64,000 nt of DNA, from assembly GCA_037074705.1 (NCBI GenBank), contig CM073590.1, positions 135,055,600 through 135,119,599 of the forward strand. The letters are read 5' to 3'. Numbering within the stretch: the stretch's first letter is position 1; each line of letters begins with the position of its first letter. The position numbers and the translations under genes were made by a program. The notes under the pieces are model-generated. The model was not told where the DNA came from, ran no database searches, and saw only the letters and a program-made list of their open reading frames with translations. Below are positions 24,983-39,000 of the stretch, in pieces. The stretch is from Zhengitettix transpicula. Its lineage: Eukaryota > Arthropoda > Insecta > Orthoptera > Tetrigidae.

Positions 24983-27900
24983 TCAAGATTTATTTCCTCT
25001 CCAACACACATGTTCTTGTAGCTGACTGTTAGATTCAATACTATACGGTCCTTTATTTGCTGTTCGATTAATCGAAAATGAATGAGTTCCCTTCTTAATA
25101 GATGATGTATAATCTTTAGTTCCTTGTCTTCTGAGTGTAAAATCTTTCTCTCCCCCTTTGTTACTGTATTCTTTCCATCTCACCCATTGCACTGTGTACA
25201 ATGTATCTTTTGGTCCCCAATTTCTTGTTGATTTAAGGGCGCTTGAAAGTTTCTGTAACATGGAAAATATATTTATTTCTAAAGTATTCAGATAAATTCC
25301 AATCTTAATAAACTGCATTACATGTGTTGAATATGGAATGGAAGGGATTACAACAAACATAATAAGGAAAGACAAAAGTAAAGTAATGTTATATAAATGT
25401 CCTTACTTGTTTTAAATTGTAGCCCACTTGTGAAGAAACCTGGTAAACAGCAGTTCCTAAAATAATTAACCATATTGCAAGGTAAAGCCCCCAACCTGTT
25501 GCATATATCCATATTTCATCATATTTTTCTTCTAAACCAGTTACAGGAAGCAAAACTACTGATGTTATTTCAAGTGCCTGTATACATAATGCACATATTA
25601 CAAATTTGATGCAAGTAGTTGCAGTAGGATTCAGAAAATTAATATTTTGTACATTTTATAAGCTTAATTGGATAACAAGTAACAATATAATATTAAATTA
25701 TTTAATAATGTTTGCTTAAGGCATAAAAAAAATAGGAGATGTAGACACAGTTCTGTTTTTATTAAGAAAACAGAAGTATTTCAATTGTAATTGGATGTAT
25801 ATTAAAAAATTTAAGTCAAGCAGTCAATTCTTGAAAAAGTGTGATCAATCAGAATTATGTAACTGCAATAAAATAGTACAAACAGATATTTATCCTGCAA
25901 ATTAGACTGGTGAGAACACATTGGTTTACTTCACAACAATTACATTGATAGTTGACCAATTTTATTATTCCTATACATAAGTCTGTTCCAAACAGTAAAG
26001 ATTAGAGATGACCTACGAAGGGATAGTTCTCCCCAAACAGAACATTAAAAAGAATCTCTTCAACTTTATTGAAGTGATAATTGTACAGTATGATAAAAAC
26101 TACTACTTTTACTTACTATTAAAATAATAGGTGCTACAATCCAGATGATTTTCCATATTGGAGTGAGCTTACAGCCCATAACAAATTCAAAATCATTGTA
26201 AATATTCTTGCTACCTGAAATATATTTTATGTGTATATTACTAAATTCACATTGTAATAAGTTTTTAAAAAATACTGTTTTCAAGTTATGGTTTACCATA
26301 TATCCAAAGAAATCCTATTAGTTCCAAAGCAATAATGGCCAGTGCTGTCCTTCCAACAACATAGTGATCAAGAATATGTGTAACTTCAAAGTTGTCCTGC
26401 AACAAAAAAGAAATTCAAGAAAATTCGTTCATAAAATTTTGTTTTTAAAATAATTGGCTCAAATTACATTCTTTCAATACTTTCTCCATCTCAACATAGA
26501 AAAAAGAGAATGACATGTCAGAGTTAAAGACACATACAAAATAATGCTGTTAAGCCTATTTATTTTTTATTTTTTTGACAGCTTGGTTATCAGACAGGCT
26601 ATAATCAAATGTGGAGAATCTACTAAATTGTTAATTAAACTTTAAGGGCATAATTTTTTGTTCTATCTATGCATTACCTTAAGATTTGTCACTTAGGTTG
26701 TTACTTTTTCTGCTCTTATGGTATTGTCAACCCATTCCCAAGAAAATGACACTCAAGTCAATAATAGAAAAAAACAAAACATAAAAAAACAAGCTGGAAA
26801 TACAACATATAGGAATGAGTGTTCACAATTGGTGATAGGGCTTTATTTAATCATTTCACATCATTCTATCTGATGTAGCGGCCACTCTTAAGTAAACCAT
26901 GCAAATCCTTCTCATCTTTCTTATCCATGTTAATTAATTTTGTCTCTATAAACATTAATAGATCTTCAAGATCAACGAGAAAATTATGGTGAAACAACAA
27001 TTAGTTCGTTTTAAACACAGACTCTTGTCATAAGTCATGAATATATGACATTACTGTGCCATAAAGAGGTATTCAGTGCAGTTGTTTTGTGTTTGAGATA
27101 CAGTATTTGAGTAATTTGCCTGTTATGGCAGAATCGTCAGCAAATTAGAGACCATATGAAGCCAGCTCAAAGTATGCCAGGGGCTTATGTTGCCCATAGT
27201 GTCATTTCAGACTTATGAAGAAGATTCTAGGAGGCATGTAGCATATTTTTGAATGTGCAACAATCCTGCTTCAAGAGATATAATAAAAATAGGGTCCTTC
27301 ACTACTCATTGAATTTCTTTGCCCGAATTCTCTCTAATTTTTTTGGTGGGGTCTGATTCCAAAACATGAGACCCCCATCATCTGGACACTCATAATTTAT
27401 GGCCCAGCATCTGCCATGTTATGGCCCTATAATTCCTTTGCCACACAAACTGTGGACAGCCAAGAATTACTCCATTACAGTGCTTGAAGATTTCCAACTA
27501 ATTGCACATGTACTGGCTAGAAACCTCACAGCTGCTTCTGCAGCATACATCTGTCAAACAGTGTGTTGTCAGTTCTTTACTAAACATCCTCTATCAAATG
27601 CATTTCTCCACTCCCATACTAATTCTTACCTTTATCCTCTAATAGCACAAGTTTGTGTGTGTATTGTATATGTAAAATACACATGTTTGTTTGTATGTAT
27701 GTATTTTTCTTTTATTTCTCACAAATTTTCCTTGAAAGTGAGATTTGTTGATGTTTATCTGTGACACTGCGGTTGGTTAGCATGATATTCAGTCTTGAGA
27801 AGGGGGCTTATGCCCTCAAAAATTTGATGTTTATTACTTCCTAGCCTGGAGATGCCAACTATTGATTTAAGGTAAATCAGCCACTCTCTTTACATCTTTC

Positions 27901-30900
27901 CTTTCCAGATTAATTTTATGTTACAACATCCTTAATTATTTATACAGTATATGTAAATTTACATCATACCAGTAAAAGACATGGAACTCCTATTAGAAAA
28001 CCAATAATACAAGAGAATCCAGCAACATGCCACCATAGCCAGTCCTTCCCTGTTTCAATGATGATGCCAGAAATTATAGTGTATAAAACAGCACACTGGA
28101 AACATGGAAAATGAAATATGCTATTATTTGATTAGAAGTTTGTATACATTGTTTAATTTTATCAATAATTGTAAAAATTCAGTAGTTTAGTAAAAATTGG
28201 GTAGAGTGATGAGTTAATGTGCAGCTAATTTAAAAAAGTTTGTACAGTATTCATATTTATTGTAAGACAATAAAAATGGAGTTAAAAGTACAGTAAAAGT
28301 TACTATATTTTGTAATAATATACCAATGTGATACAGAAACAACTATTTGTTTATTAATAACTTAAAAAGGAACTTAATATTTTTTAAATAAATTTCCATT
28401 ACATAAGATTAATGTTCTTATCTCTAATGATAAAGTATTTTACATCCACAAGCATTGACCTTGTTTACCTCCAGTCTGTTAAAATAGTCATCCATTGTAT
28501 TCTTCAACATGTTGCCTCTAATATAAACTAGTTTCAGGAAATGTGTGAATGTGGGTATAGTAATGAAGAAACTGAATATCACAAGAAAACAATCCAGGCC
28601 ATTATACTTTTATGATTAACCATAGTTTTCTTAGCTTTTTGTAATTCTAAAACAACATTTGACTGTATCTTTATGCAGGAATTCCACGAAGAAAATACTA
28701 TTAACATCCAAAACAACAAACAATCACCATGATTTTTCATTAGGTAAGTGTAGTATTTCAAGGACTTTAGACAGGAGTGTCAATAAACTAATAGGTCTAA
28801 AATTTGCAGGATCTCTGGAGCTTTCATGTTTTGGAATAATTATGATTGCCCCATGTTTCAATTGGTATGATGAGTGGATGGTTCTCAAAACAGCATTTTA
28901 TATTTGCATCATAAGTACCATTTCTTGGCATTCTGCTGGAAAAGTTTACAATTGGTGAATTTCCACATTACAAAAGAAAGTAGATATATTTTCTGTATAC
29001 TAAAAAAGGCATTTGATCATTCATGGCATGATAGTCTCCTAGTGAAACTTAAAGAACATCTTCCTGACACTCCCTATAGAATCATACTCTCATATCTCAA
29101 TTTTAGGACCTTCACTGTAAATTTATGATGATACTACCTCTAGATCATACACTATTCATGCTGGAATGCTGTGAGGCAGTGTCCTGGGCCCAGTTTTGTA
29201 CATGATGTACATTAGTGAATACCATAAAAACAGTGCAATTACAATCATCCACTTTCCTGATTATGTGGAAGCTCTTTCTACAAATGCATGATACAATCAC
29301 ACCAGGGATAACCTGCAACAGTTTGCCTCCGTGGTTGAGTAACCAAAATAAACCATAAAAATCTTAACTTGTCCTATTTACCAGCCAGAGAAACTTACCT
29401 GAAAATTTCTGAGAAAATGACCTACCTTGGACTAAAACTCTACTCAAACCTGACACCCACATAAGTTCTGTTGTGCACAAAACGTGAGTTAACGTGTCAA
29501 ACACCTCAGTTTCAGTCACTCTAAGAACCAATAAGCTGATATATCTATCTCTCATTAAACCAATCTGGCAAAATGCACCTGCAATTTTCTCTTCAGCATT
29601 CAACTCTCAAATTTAAATATCCATAGTTAAAATAGATCCTCGATGCTCTGTGGTACATCAGAAATAGTACTTTGCAAAGTGACCTGGGTATACCTGAGGT
29701 CACTGAAGTTCTATAAAACTCTTATAGTCATCATCGCCAACAACTTTAGTAATCACCCCAATATACTCTTGTAAGAAATAAACCAGAATCCTCAACCACC
29801 CTGAGCTGTAAGAATATTAAGAAAAAAGACTGGCATACCTAATAAATAACTGACTTTCTCAAATATTTATTTAGCACAAACAATATGTATTATCCACTTA
29901 TAAAACCTTAAAACTTGCTTAATAACTCATTATTTAAAAATGTTGTTCACTCAAAAATGTATTTTTTTGTAGCCTACCAATGTGTAATTACCATTACGCA
30001 TTACAAGTTAATATTGTATTTTCATTTCACACAACTGTAATGTACCCAATATGTTAATTAAAGTTGCCGTTAAAAAAATTAGATTCTTTGAAGTGTGAAG
30101 TCTGGGGTTTCTTGCTTGTTAAGTTAAAATATCCAACCCCCCCAGCAAAGTACCCCAAACCAAAATTGTGGCTACAACATGGCCTTATTGGTTATTTGTG
30201 GGATATGGAAAGAAGAAGTAAACAAATGGGAAAGAAGTTGGAAGGGAGAAGGGTTAGAGTGGAGTGGAGTGGGGTGAAGATGAGAGAGGATGGAGAGAAA
30301 TCCTGGCAAATATTTAGAAGCAGAAAGAGTTGTGGTTGAGAGAAAGAATCATATGAATAGCTGTGATTGAAGGATAGAACTAGGAGAGTCAGAATGAGAT
30401 TGTAAATTGAAGGGAATCATCCTAAAATTCAATTACACAATCATTGCCAAGTTCCATGTAGTGTTGCTTTGTGATCTGGGAAGTGGAGGATATAAGCAGA
30501 GATTGCATGCCTGGCCACTGTAGTTGTTGAATTGATACAGCGAGATGGTAGTATCCGATGAACTTTATCTATTGTATGCACTTCCTACACCACATAGTTC
30601 ATTTTGCATAATATCTTGTGTTTCTGAGATCTGCATATTTAATATAAATTATAAGTAGCTGTAGCCTTATTATAAATTAATTTGATTTATTTTTTGAGTC
30701 TCAATGTGAATTTTTATTTTCATGTAGCAAATATATTTTCTGGAAATAAATGTTTGAGATAAATTTCTGGATAATAATTGGAAAAATTCACATTAATACA
30801 CATTCAAATAAAGTTAGTTTTACTATCTATGTCACTCAAATAATATCAAAGTGCAGTGATTTAAACATTAGAAAATGAGTTTACTTTGCATATTTTCACT

Positions 30901-33005
30901 CTTTACAAACCATATGGTATAATTTTCAGGGACAATTCTTCTGAGAAAGGGTTGTGTCAAGTTTTTTCATGAACATCAAAACAATTGGGCATTCCTACTG
31001 ATGTATCAAACGAATGATTCCTTCAGATAATCAGTTACCTACTTGCTCTGAACTAAGGAACAAATGACTCTCAAAGTACATAGTACAGAGAATAGGATTA
31101 GTCAAGTATATAATTATAGAATAATATATTAATTACATAACATCTCACATATGTGAAGACATAAAACATATGCTTATATAAAATATGTATAACTATACGA
31201 GTATTAAAAAACTAATATATTTGTGTAAAAACTTTTGAGAATTACTAACCATTGAACAGAATCCAGATAAAGTAATTGCAATAAATGCCAACGTGGGCCA
31301 CAATTGAGTGGATGAAAGGTAATTCTGAGCAGCATCATATACCAAAGTCATCAGTAGTACTTCTGGGAATTTTGTCTCTTGAGTATTTAGTTGTGTTTTT
31401 GCTGCCCATAAATACACTAGTAATACAGCACTAATGCCCAGAAGTAGATTTGTCAGAATGTAAAAAAGAGCACATCTGAAAATAAACCCAGTTGTATGTA
31501 AATTTTGTGTTATAAATATTTAAATAATTTATTTTTTGAATATACCCAACAATTCTTGTGCAACTTATAACTTCAAGACTGCGAAGATTCATTTTTAAAA
31601 CATTTTAATTTGTATTTATCTTCTTATAAAAATTATTCATTATAAAGTCATTAATGGGTGAAACAAGTTCATACACACCCATCATATTACATCATATATC
31701 ATTTCTAAATTCTTAAACTCATAATAATTTGAATACACACGGGATTTTCAAGATCTATGACTGTAAACTAATACTATTTCATAATTAACTGGAAATAAAA
31801 TTGTACAGCTGGCAATTTCATAAAATAGAACAACAATCCAGTTTGTATCTGAATTTTGGAAGGTACCTAATAAATAAACATATTCCATTTTCAATCCCAA
31901 CTGTGATCCTTTAATTATTACCCTTTAATGCATCACAATTAAATTACTGTCATCAGGTTGGATGGTGTTGTGGTCAGTAAATTAAGAGACTAAAAGTTGG
32001 TGACAAACCATTGCAACAGATTAACAAAATTTTCTCGTGACTGTGTCATATAGCAGTGATACACAAGACAATATCATTCCATGATACAAATCAATATTAT
32101 TGCTAATATAAACGGGATAATAAGAAAGATAGCCAAATACAGACAAAAGAAGTGTTTATATAAATATCACAATGTTTCTGGAAGCCTTGTTCCTTTCTTC
32201 ATGTGCAGAAAAAAACACAAGAGCATAGAGAGGCACAAGTGAGTTGACAAAATTCAAAGTTAAAGAAGCAAGAGAGAATTATTTTCATTTTAATATAAAT
32301 TGGATGTCCATAATTTTGACGCTTTAAGCATAATGGGGTATTTTATGACTGTAGTGAAGCATATTATTTATGTATATATTAAAAAATGATACAATAATTA
32401 TTAAATCTAACAAAGTCCATTATTGGCAATTCTTAAAGATATAATTTATAAAGAGGGTCATCTCAGAACAAATTGAAGTGAATCATAGCTTGCTGAAAAG
32501 GCATCTGTGGACTATTTGTACACAAGCACCAGGAACTGAGAGGATTGCCAGTTTGTGCATCCTAAAGATACACAACGTAACTTTATTTTTGCATTGTGTG
32601 GGGGTGCAGGAGAGATATATACCCAAGAAATGTCAGGGAGTTTGGAATTGTTAAGAATCATGACAGTTACAAGGTGACAGCCCAGAGACTCAATATTGGG
32701 TCATTTTTCTGCTTCACTGTCTGGAGGTAGCTTGTTCCAGATCTGTGATCAACTACAGGACTGCTGCAGATTGTTGATGGTGAATGAGTGCTGTCGGCTA
32801 TAATTACTAATTTGAAGTGCTTTCATTCCAGCATATAATAAAGGGGTCTCATACTTTAATTTAATATTTTTAAGTGGCACAGTAAATGAATTATTCTCTA
32901 TTATAAATCTATGCACCCAAACATTTTTGTAAACTGACTTTTTTAATTGTATTAATAAATTTGTTTTTATAAGTGTATTTTTTAATTTCTAGTAACAAAT
33001 ATTAC

Positions 33006-33055
<50 letters not shown>

Positions 33056-36000
33056 AATACCCAGTTAAGAAGGACATAAATTTTGTTCTTATTTCATCAG
33101 ATTTGTTTACCAACTCAGGCTGGGGATTATTGAGTGGTTTGTATATAAAAAAAGATGATAATAAAATGATGGATAAGCGGCTCTTAGAGAAGGGGGAGGA
33201 CTATAATTGGACATTTAGCGGCTCTTAGAGCTAATGGTTTTGATAGACATCGGGACAAAACCCTAAAGGCATAATGACAGAAGTTTGGTGGACATCCAAT
33301 TATATTAAAAGGAAATGTTAATTATATTGAGTGGCTCTTGGAGCGTGAGAAAGCCAACAGTTGGTGTTTGTTTGGCGAACATGGAAACTCAAAAACTGTG
33401 AAAAAAAAAGGAATATTCTGGAGAGGGGAAGCAAATAAAGGTTAGTTGGACTGGAGACCTCAGAGGAGATGGACGTGGAGTCGGTTGCCAGAGCGTAAGA
33501 GGGATGGATGTTGGAGTGTGGTGCCAGAATCTGAACGATAGACATAGGAGTTGAAATGTACACCACAAAGGAGGAGGACGTGGAGGCGGTGATAAATATT
33601 TGGTCAAATTGAATGGTGGCCGTGACTAAAAATAAAATAAACATTTTAGTCCATGCAAGCAGTCAGGAGTCAGGATATCAAAAAGGATAAAGTGAACGTG
33701 TCTGTGAAGCATGTGTAAAAGTCTGTGCACAGAAGGGCTTTGTAGATTAAAGTGCATTCCTGAAAAACCCAAATAAAATTGTAAGTAGACATTCAGTAAT
33801 AAATTCTGTAAATTGTTAAATAAGGGTAATGAGTCACATTTCGTTTTCATTTTATTTTAACTGCATTGTTTAAATTGTAAATTTTGTGTTCCGTTTCCCT
33901 GGGGTACAGAGTCTGATTTATAAAATGTAACTGGATTATTAGTGTAATTTAATTGTTGAGGGTAAAAGGATATAAAAATATACAGAGATTTCTTGAGTTG
34001 TATTCTAGATTAATAAAATTGTTTTGTTTATAAAATTTAATAACTTGTTTAATTTAAATTCCTATAATCATAATAATCTATAGTTTGGGTATTCAATGGG
34101 AGCAAATTAATAAACTTTCAAGTTTCAAAATAAATTTTAAAAAAATAATTATCAATGAGAGGGGGTATTACAATATATATAATTATTTTAAGTAACTGCA
34201 ATGAAAAATACCTAGTTTACATCATAAGTGTATATTTATCAATTCAAAGAATGGAATATTTACTTACATAAATGTATTGCTTTTTGGATATAACTTTCCT
34301 GCACATGTTGTGATATTCCCAAAACCAATCTGTGTAGAAAACAGAACCTGGATCACAGCAAAGTACCATACCTGAAATTAAGTTACTATATGTATAATTT
34401 AATTTTTCTAAAAGACTAGTTATGTAGAAGGTATATAAATCTATGATGTAAAATAAATGGCCAATAATTAACTGGGAACATCTATGCTAAGTAAACTATT
34501 GGAGAGATTAATTGTACAGTATTTTTTGGGCCAGAGACAACATTGATTTAGGTGTGTGTTACAATCAGAATTAGTTTGCAATGTTTTATATACTAATAAA
34601 AATTTCAAAGGAATTGACATAGTTTCAATGTAACATGAACTGATAAGGTACTGAATTTGATCCTTATATTGTGTGGCAGCTGTTCAATATATTTTGAGGA
34701 CCATACAAATAAAATTCAAACTTGTATTTTCTTCAAATATTTCAATTAGTACTAAGTACATATACACATTGTTGTGAGTTTATTTGGATAAATCTGCGTA
34801 CATCTAAAATAAAATTAAAAACTCCTTCCAAATTTATTTCACTATATTTGCTTTATTCAAAGCCTATTTTCCATAATAAATCCTTTGCTTCAGGAGTTGA
34901 TTTATCTGTGGAGTATATATTCATGTATTATCAACATTATGTAGAAACTCAGGAATATTGTGGCAAAAAAGCTCCAAACAAGCCACTATTGTCTTTATTC
35001 TGCACTGTGAGAAAACATGGCACTCATCTTTTGATATATTTTTAAACATTTTTATGCAAAATTGAAACCACTGAAATATATTTCTCTTCAACAAGTTTGA
35101 ACAATTTGACTCATCAATATGTAATGAACACATATCTCTAATTTAGATAATTGCCCATTTAATTTGAATTATTTGTATATTCAAACAAATTTATTGAAAT
35201 TAAAATATAAAATATACAAAGCAACAAGGATTGCATAAAATGTTGTGTGGTATTTATTTAGCACTTATTATTGTCTGTTAATAGGTTGCTTATTTATCTA
35301 AAATCAATTTATGGCAAAATTTGCTTGTATTGAAAGTATTAACAATTAGGTATTGTTTTGCTGAATAGCAATGTAAGATAGTTGGCGTGGTGCCACAATT
35401 AATAATTCATTAGGTGAAGCTGACAATTTTATAGGACAATTTTTTATACCACAATTTAATAGAAATTATGTAATTGGTGGATTTATCAGATTTATGGAAC
35501 TTGCTTCAAATGAGAGCAATACAAGATTATTCGGGGACAGACAAGCAAGTACAGAAAAAATTCCAGGAATATAGATTCCCTTTCACAAGCATCAAACCGT
35601 GAAGGCCATGGTTAAGTTGAATTAAAGTATGAGAATGGAAAAATGTCAACCAGACCAGCAATTGAACCCGGAACCTCCCGCTTACTGGGCGGAAACTACT
35701 GGCCGATATTTTCCCGTCTTCATATTTTAATTCAACTGACCCATGGCCTTTATGGTCTGGTGCTTGTCAAAGATTCTCTATATTCCTGAATTAAAATATT
35801 TAAAAAAAACCTTTGATCAACTTAAATAAAGTCTGTTCTTCAGTCAGGTCTTAGAATTAGACCATATGATTCGTAAATTGTAGGTGATCCACATTAGGTT
35901 TATTGCATGGAGGAATTTCGCACCGTATCTGGTGTCGACAGGGATAGTTCAGTGATAGAGCTTCCTGGGTTCGATTCCTGGACCAGTCAACATTTTTTCA

Positions 36001-39000
36001 TTCTCATATTTAAATGCTAATTTTTTTAGAAAAAGTATTTTCCCACATAAAAAAGATGAGAAAAAAGGGGTGCGGAAAAAGAAACTTTACAAGTTCCCAG
36101 ACATAATTTGATAGTTTGAAGGGTCCTTTAGACGTGCATGTCAGGCAAGTAAATAACAAGTAGTCCCGTGAGATTGTAAATAATATGTAATATATAAGTC
36201 ACATTGCTTTGGCCTACAGGAGGGGATCAGTAAAAGGTCAGTTGGAAGATGGAGGAGCTGACATTCACAACTATCCATACTATTTTATAGCACTAACCTT
36301 AAAGTTTCGTAATTCATCCCATTCAAAAGTGTAGAAAGTTTTCAGGCCACTTTCAATAGAAGTTGTTGAAAATGCTTCAAACAAAAGTGCAATCAATATT
36401 GCACAAATAATTAAAAGAAACAATGGTGCTGTTACTCGGTATGAGTATTTATGTTTAAATATGCTGAAATAATAAACTTTTAAATTATTACAAGGTTAAT
36501 GGTTGTAATTTCAAACAAAGCTTAAGTTAGATAGGCTTTACCTTAATAAGCAAACAGCCCACAGAAAAAACAGGAATGCTGCATTAACTCCAAACCATGT
36601 AAGATCTGTTGTAAAAGGAGTCAAAAATGTATCCCTGAAATTAATAATGTAGAATAAAATTAAACCAATATTTTGGAAACATATGGTAAAGTACAAGAGA
36701 AAAGTCTGTAATTATTATTATTTATAACCCTGGTATTATGAGTTTACTTAATTTATTTATTAATTAATTAATATGTAAAATCAAAGTATATGCAGGATAT
36801 CAGAGGCAATACATGGATGGACAGAAATTACTCATTCCTTTCTTATCCTGATGGCATAGTTGGAGGTAAAATTTTTTGGTTAATTTTTAACAATTTCTCC
36901 CTGAATTACATTTACAAATATTTCCTATGTAAACCTGTTCAGGATATTAAATATACATAGAATACAATAAAAATATATACGCATACATACATACATATGT
37001 GTAACACATTTGGATAGGAAATGAGACAGGGTAGCAGACCTACCTGAAACCAACAGTTTCAGTCAGACAGTGCAGAATGACCGGCATGAAGTTGAAACCT
37101 GCTATCGTGAAGGGGACTAAGTCCTCAAAAATTGTATTTGATTTATACACAGCCTGACTGGACGTATGTATTTAATAAGTCAAATTCCTTAATATATAGC
37201 ATATACAGACTTTTACAAACTTTCATTTATCACAAGGGAAGATAAATCACGTTTACTGTATTCAATTACTTAATTTTATCATCAGTCAACTAATTTAAGT
37301 TTTATTCAAAAAGTTTGAGAAAAGAACAAGGCAAATAATTTGTGATACCATTTTAATGTTTCACTAGGAAAGATTTAGAGAACTTAAACAGGTCCAGTAT
37401 TATCCAAACATATGAAGAAAAAAACATTAAGTGACCTGGGAAGAAATTAAAATAATGCATAAATAATGTAATGCATTAAAAAGAAGTATTTTAGGTATTT
37501 TTAATCAAAATTTAGATGTGGCAATGAATGAACGAAATGAGGTAGGAACTGTAGGTGTTTTATACGACTTGGATGAGGAGGAGGGAGGTAGTAATAAAAT
37601 AAAAATGAAGTTGTAAAGAGAGTTAAAATATATGTGTATGTGTGTGTGTATATTTATATATATAAAAGTAATATATGTTGAAATAAAAAAGATGGAAAAT
37701 TATATTGTAGTGAGTAATTAAAAAGTTGGCCATGTAGCAGCACTGAGTGATGGCATAGGAACAGATATTGACTTGATCAGTTGAAATCTGAACCCAGAGG
37801 TAGTCAGATGGTATCACTTAATATGTGAGAATGAAGAGAGGAGAAAAATATGTGAGAATGGAGAGGTTAAATGCAGATTACATTACAGGTACATCCAAAT
37901 ATTATACTTACAAATTAAATATTGTAATTAAATTAATTAAATATAATTTTAACTGATTGTACAGATGAAGAAATGTTATTGCCTGTATTTTTATTTTTAT
38001 AGATGATTATGATCAATGAATTAGGCCAAAAACTCCTGTATATCTGTATGTTACTGACAAATAATCAAATTAAATTGGTCGATAATATGATAACTGTATA
38101 ATGGCATTTTAGTTTCCTTAAATTCAAACTAATTTTATTGTTAAAATTTTCTTACCGCAAACAGAGCTCTCCCATTTTATACTGTAACAGAAAATATGAC
38201 TTAATATTTCAATACTCTAAAAACAATTATCAATGTACATTGTATATAATAATTTTCATATTTTATCAATGATCAATTATGTAGTAGATAATTGATATAT
38301 ATCTGGAGGGAAATATCTAGTCGTGTCAAAATGAAGTGCATAGTGGTCCTCTTAACTGGCATTGTAATGGGGTTAGGCCAGAGCCGCCTTAATATGAACC
38401 TTCATTATGGCAACTTGGTAGTGTAAAAACTATTTACCGTCTTGTCTACAAGAAATTGTTAAGTAGTTATCTCAAGTTTAACTATAGCCAGGTGCAAAAT
38501 TTTTTATATTTTTTCATAAACGCCTTAAGAACCCAAAAATTTACAATTTAAACATTGCAGAATAGAAGCTAATGATTGAAAATATTATTTTAGATTTACA
38601 AACAAAACCCACCACTTCAGTAATTATAAATTTGGATTTATTAATATTTTAATCATACAGTATGTTTAATGAAAATAAGCAGATAAACATTTATAATAAA
38701 ATTTCTATTGTTATACTTTAAATTATTTCATTGGACAAAAAATAAATATCATAAGTAAAGAAGCATTTGCATGATTATATATATATTACAAAAATACATA
38801 CACCACATTCAGAGAATGGATAAGGTCCTTTTGCGGTCCACACCACAAAGAATAAAGACAAGGTCATCATTAATGGATAGTAGACAGCAGTAAATATTGA
38901 GACAATTATTTTTACATAGCCAACCCCTGAAACAAATTACATACATTTCATAGTATTAGAATTGGGTCATATTCCATAGACCCTACAAAGAAACTGTGAT

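Noticed and set aside
29364..29603. Minus-strand 79-codon open frame
   Set aside because: It is a shadow of the plus-strand Jockey-like LINE remnant.
33318..33850. Minus-strand frames of 72-108 codons
   Set aside because: They lie inside a solo-LTR-like sequence, are Ser/Pro/Phe-rich from repeat composition, and have no domain.
35941..35985. tRNA gene on the plus strand
   Set aside because: The spacing between A- and B-box signals is too short for a tRNA, and the sequence repeats at 52.4 kb as part of a SINE-like unit.
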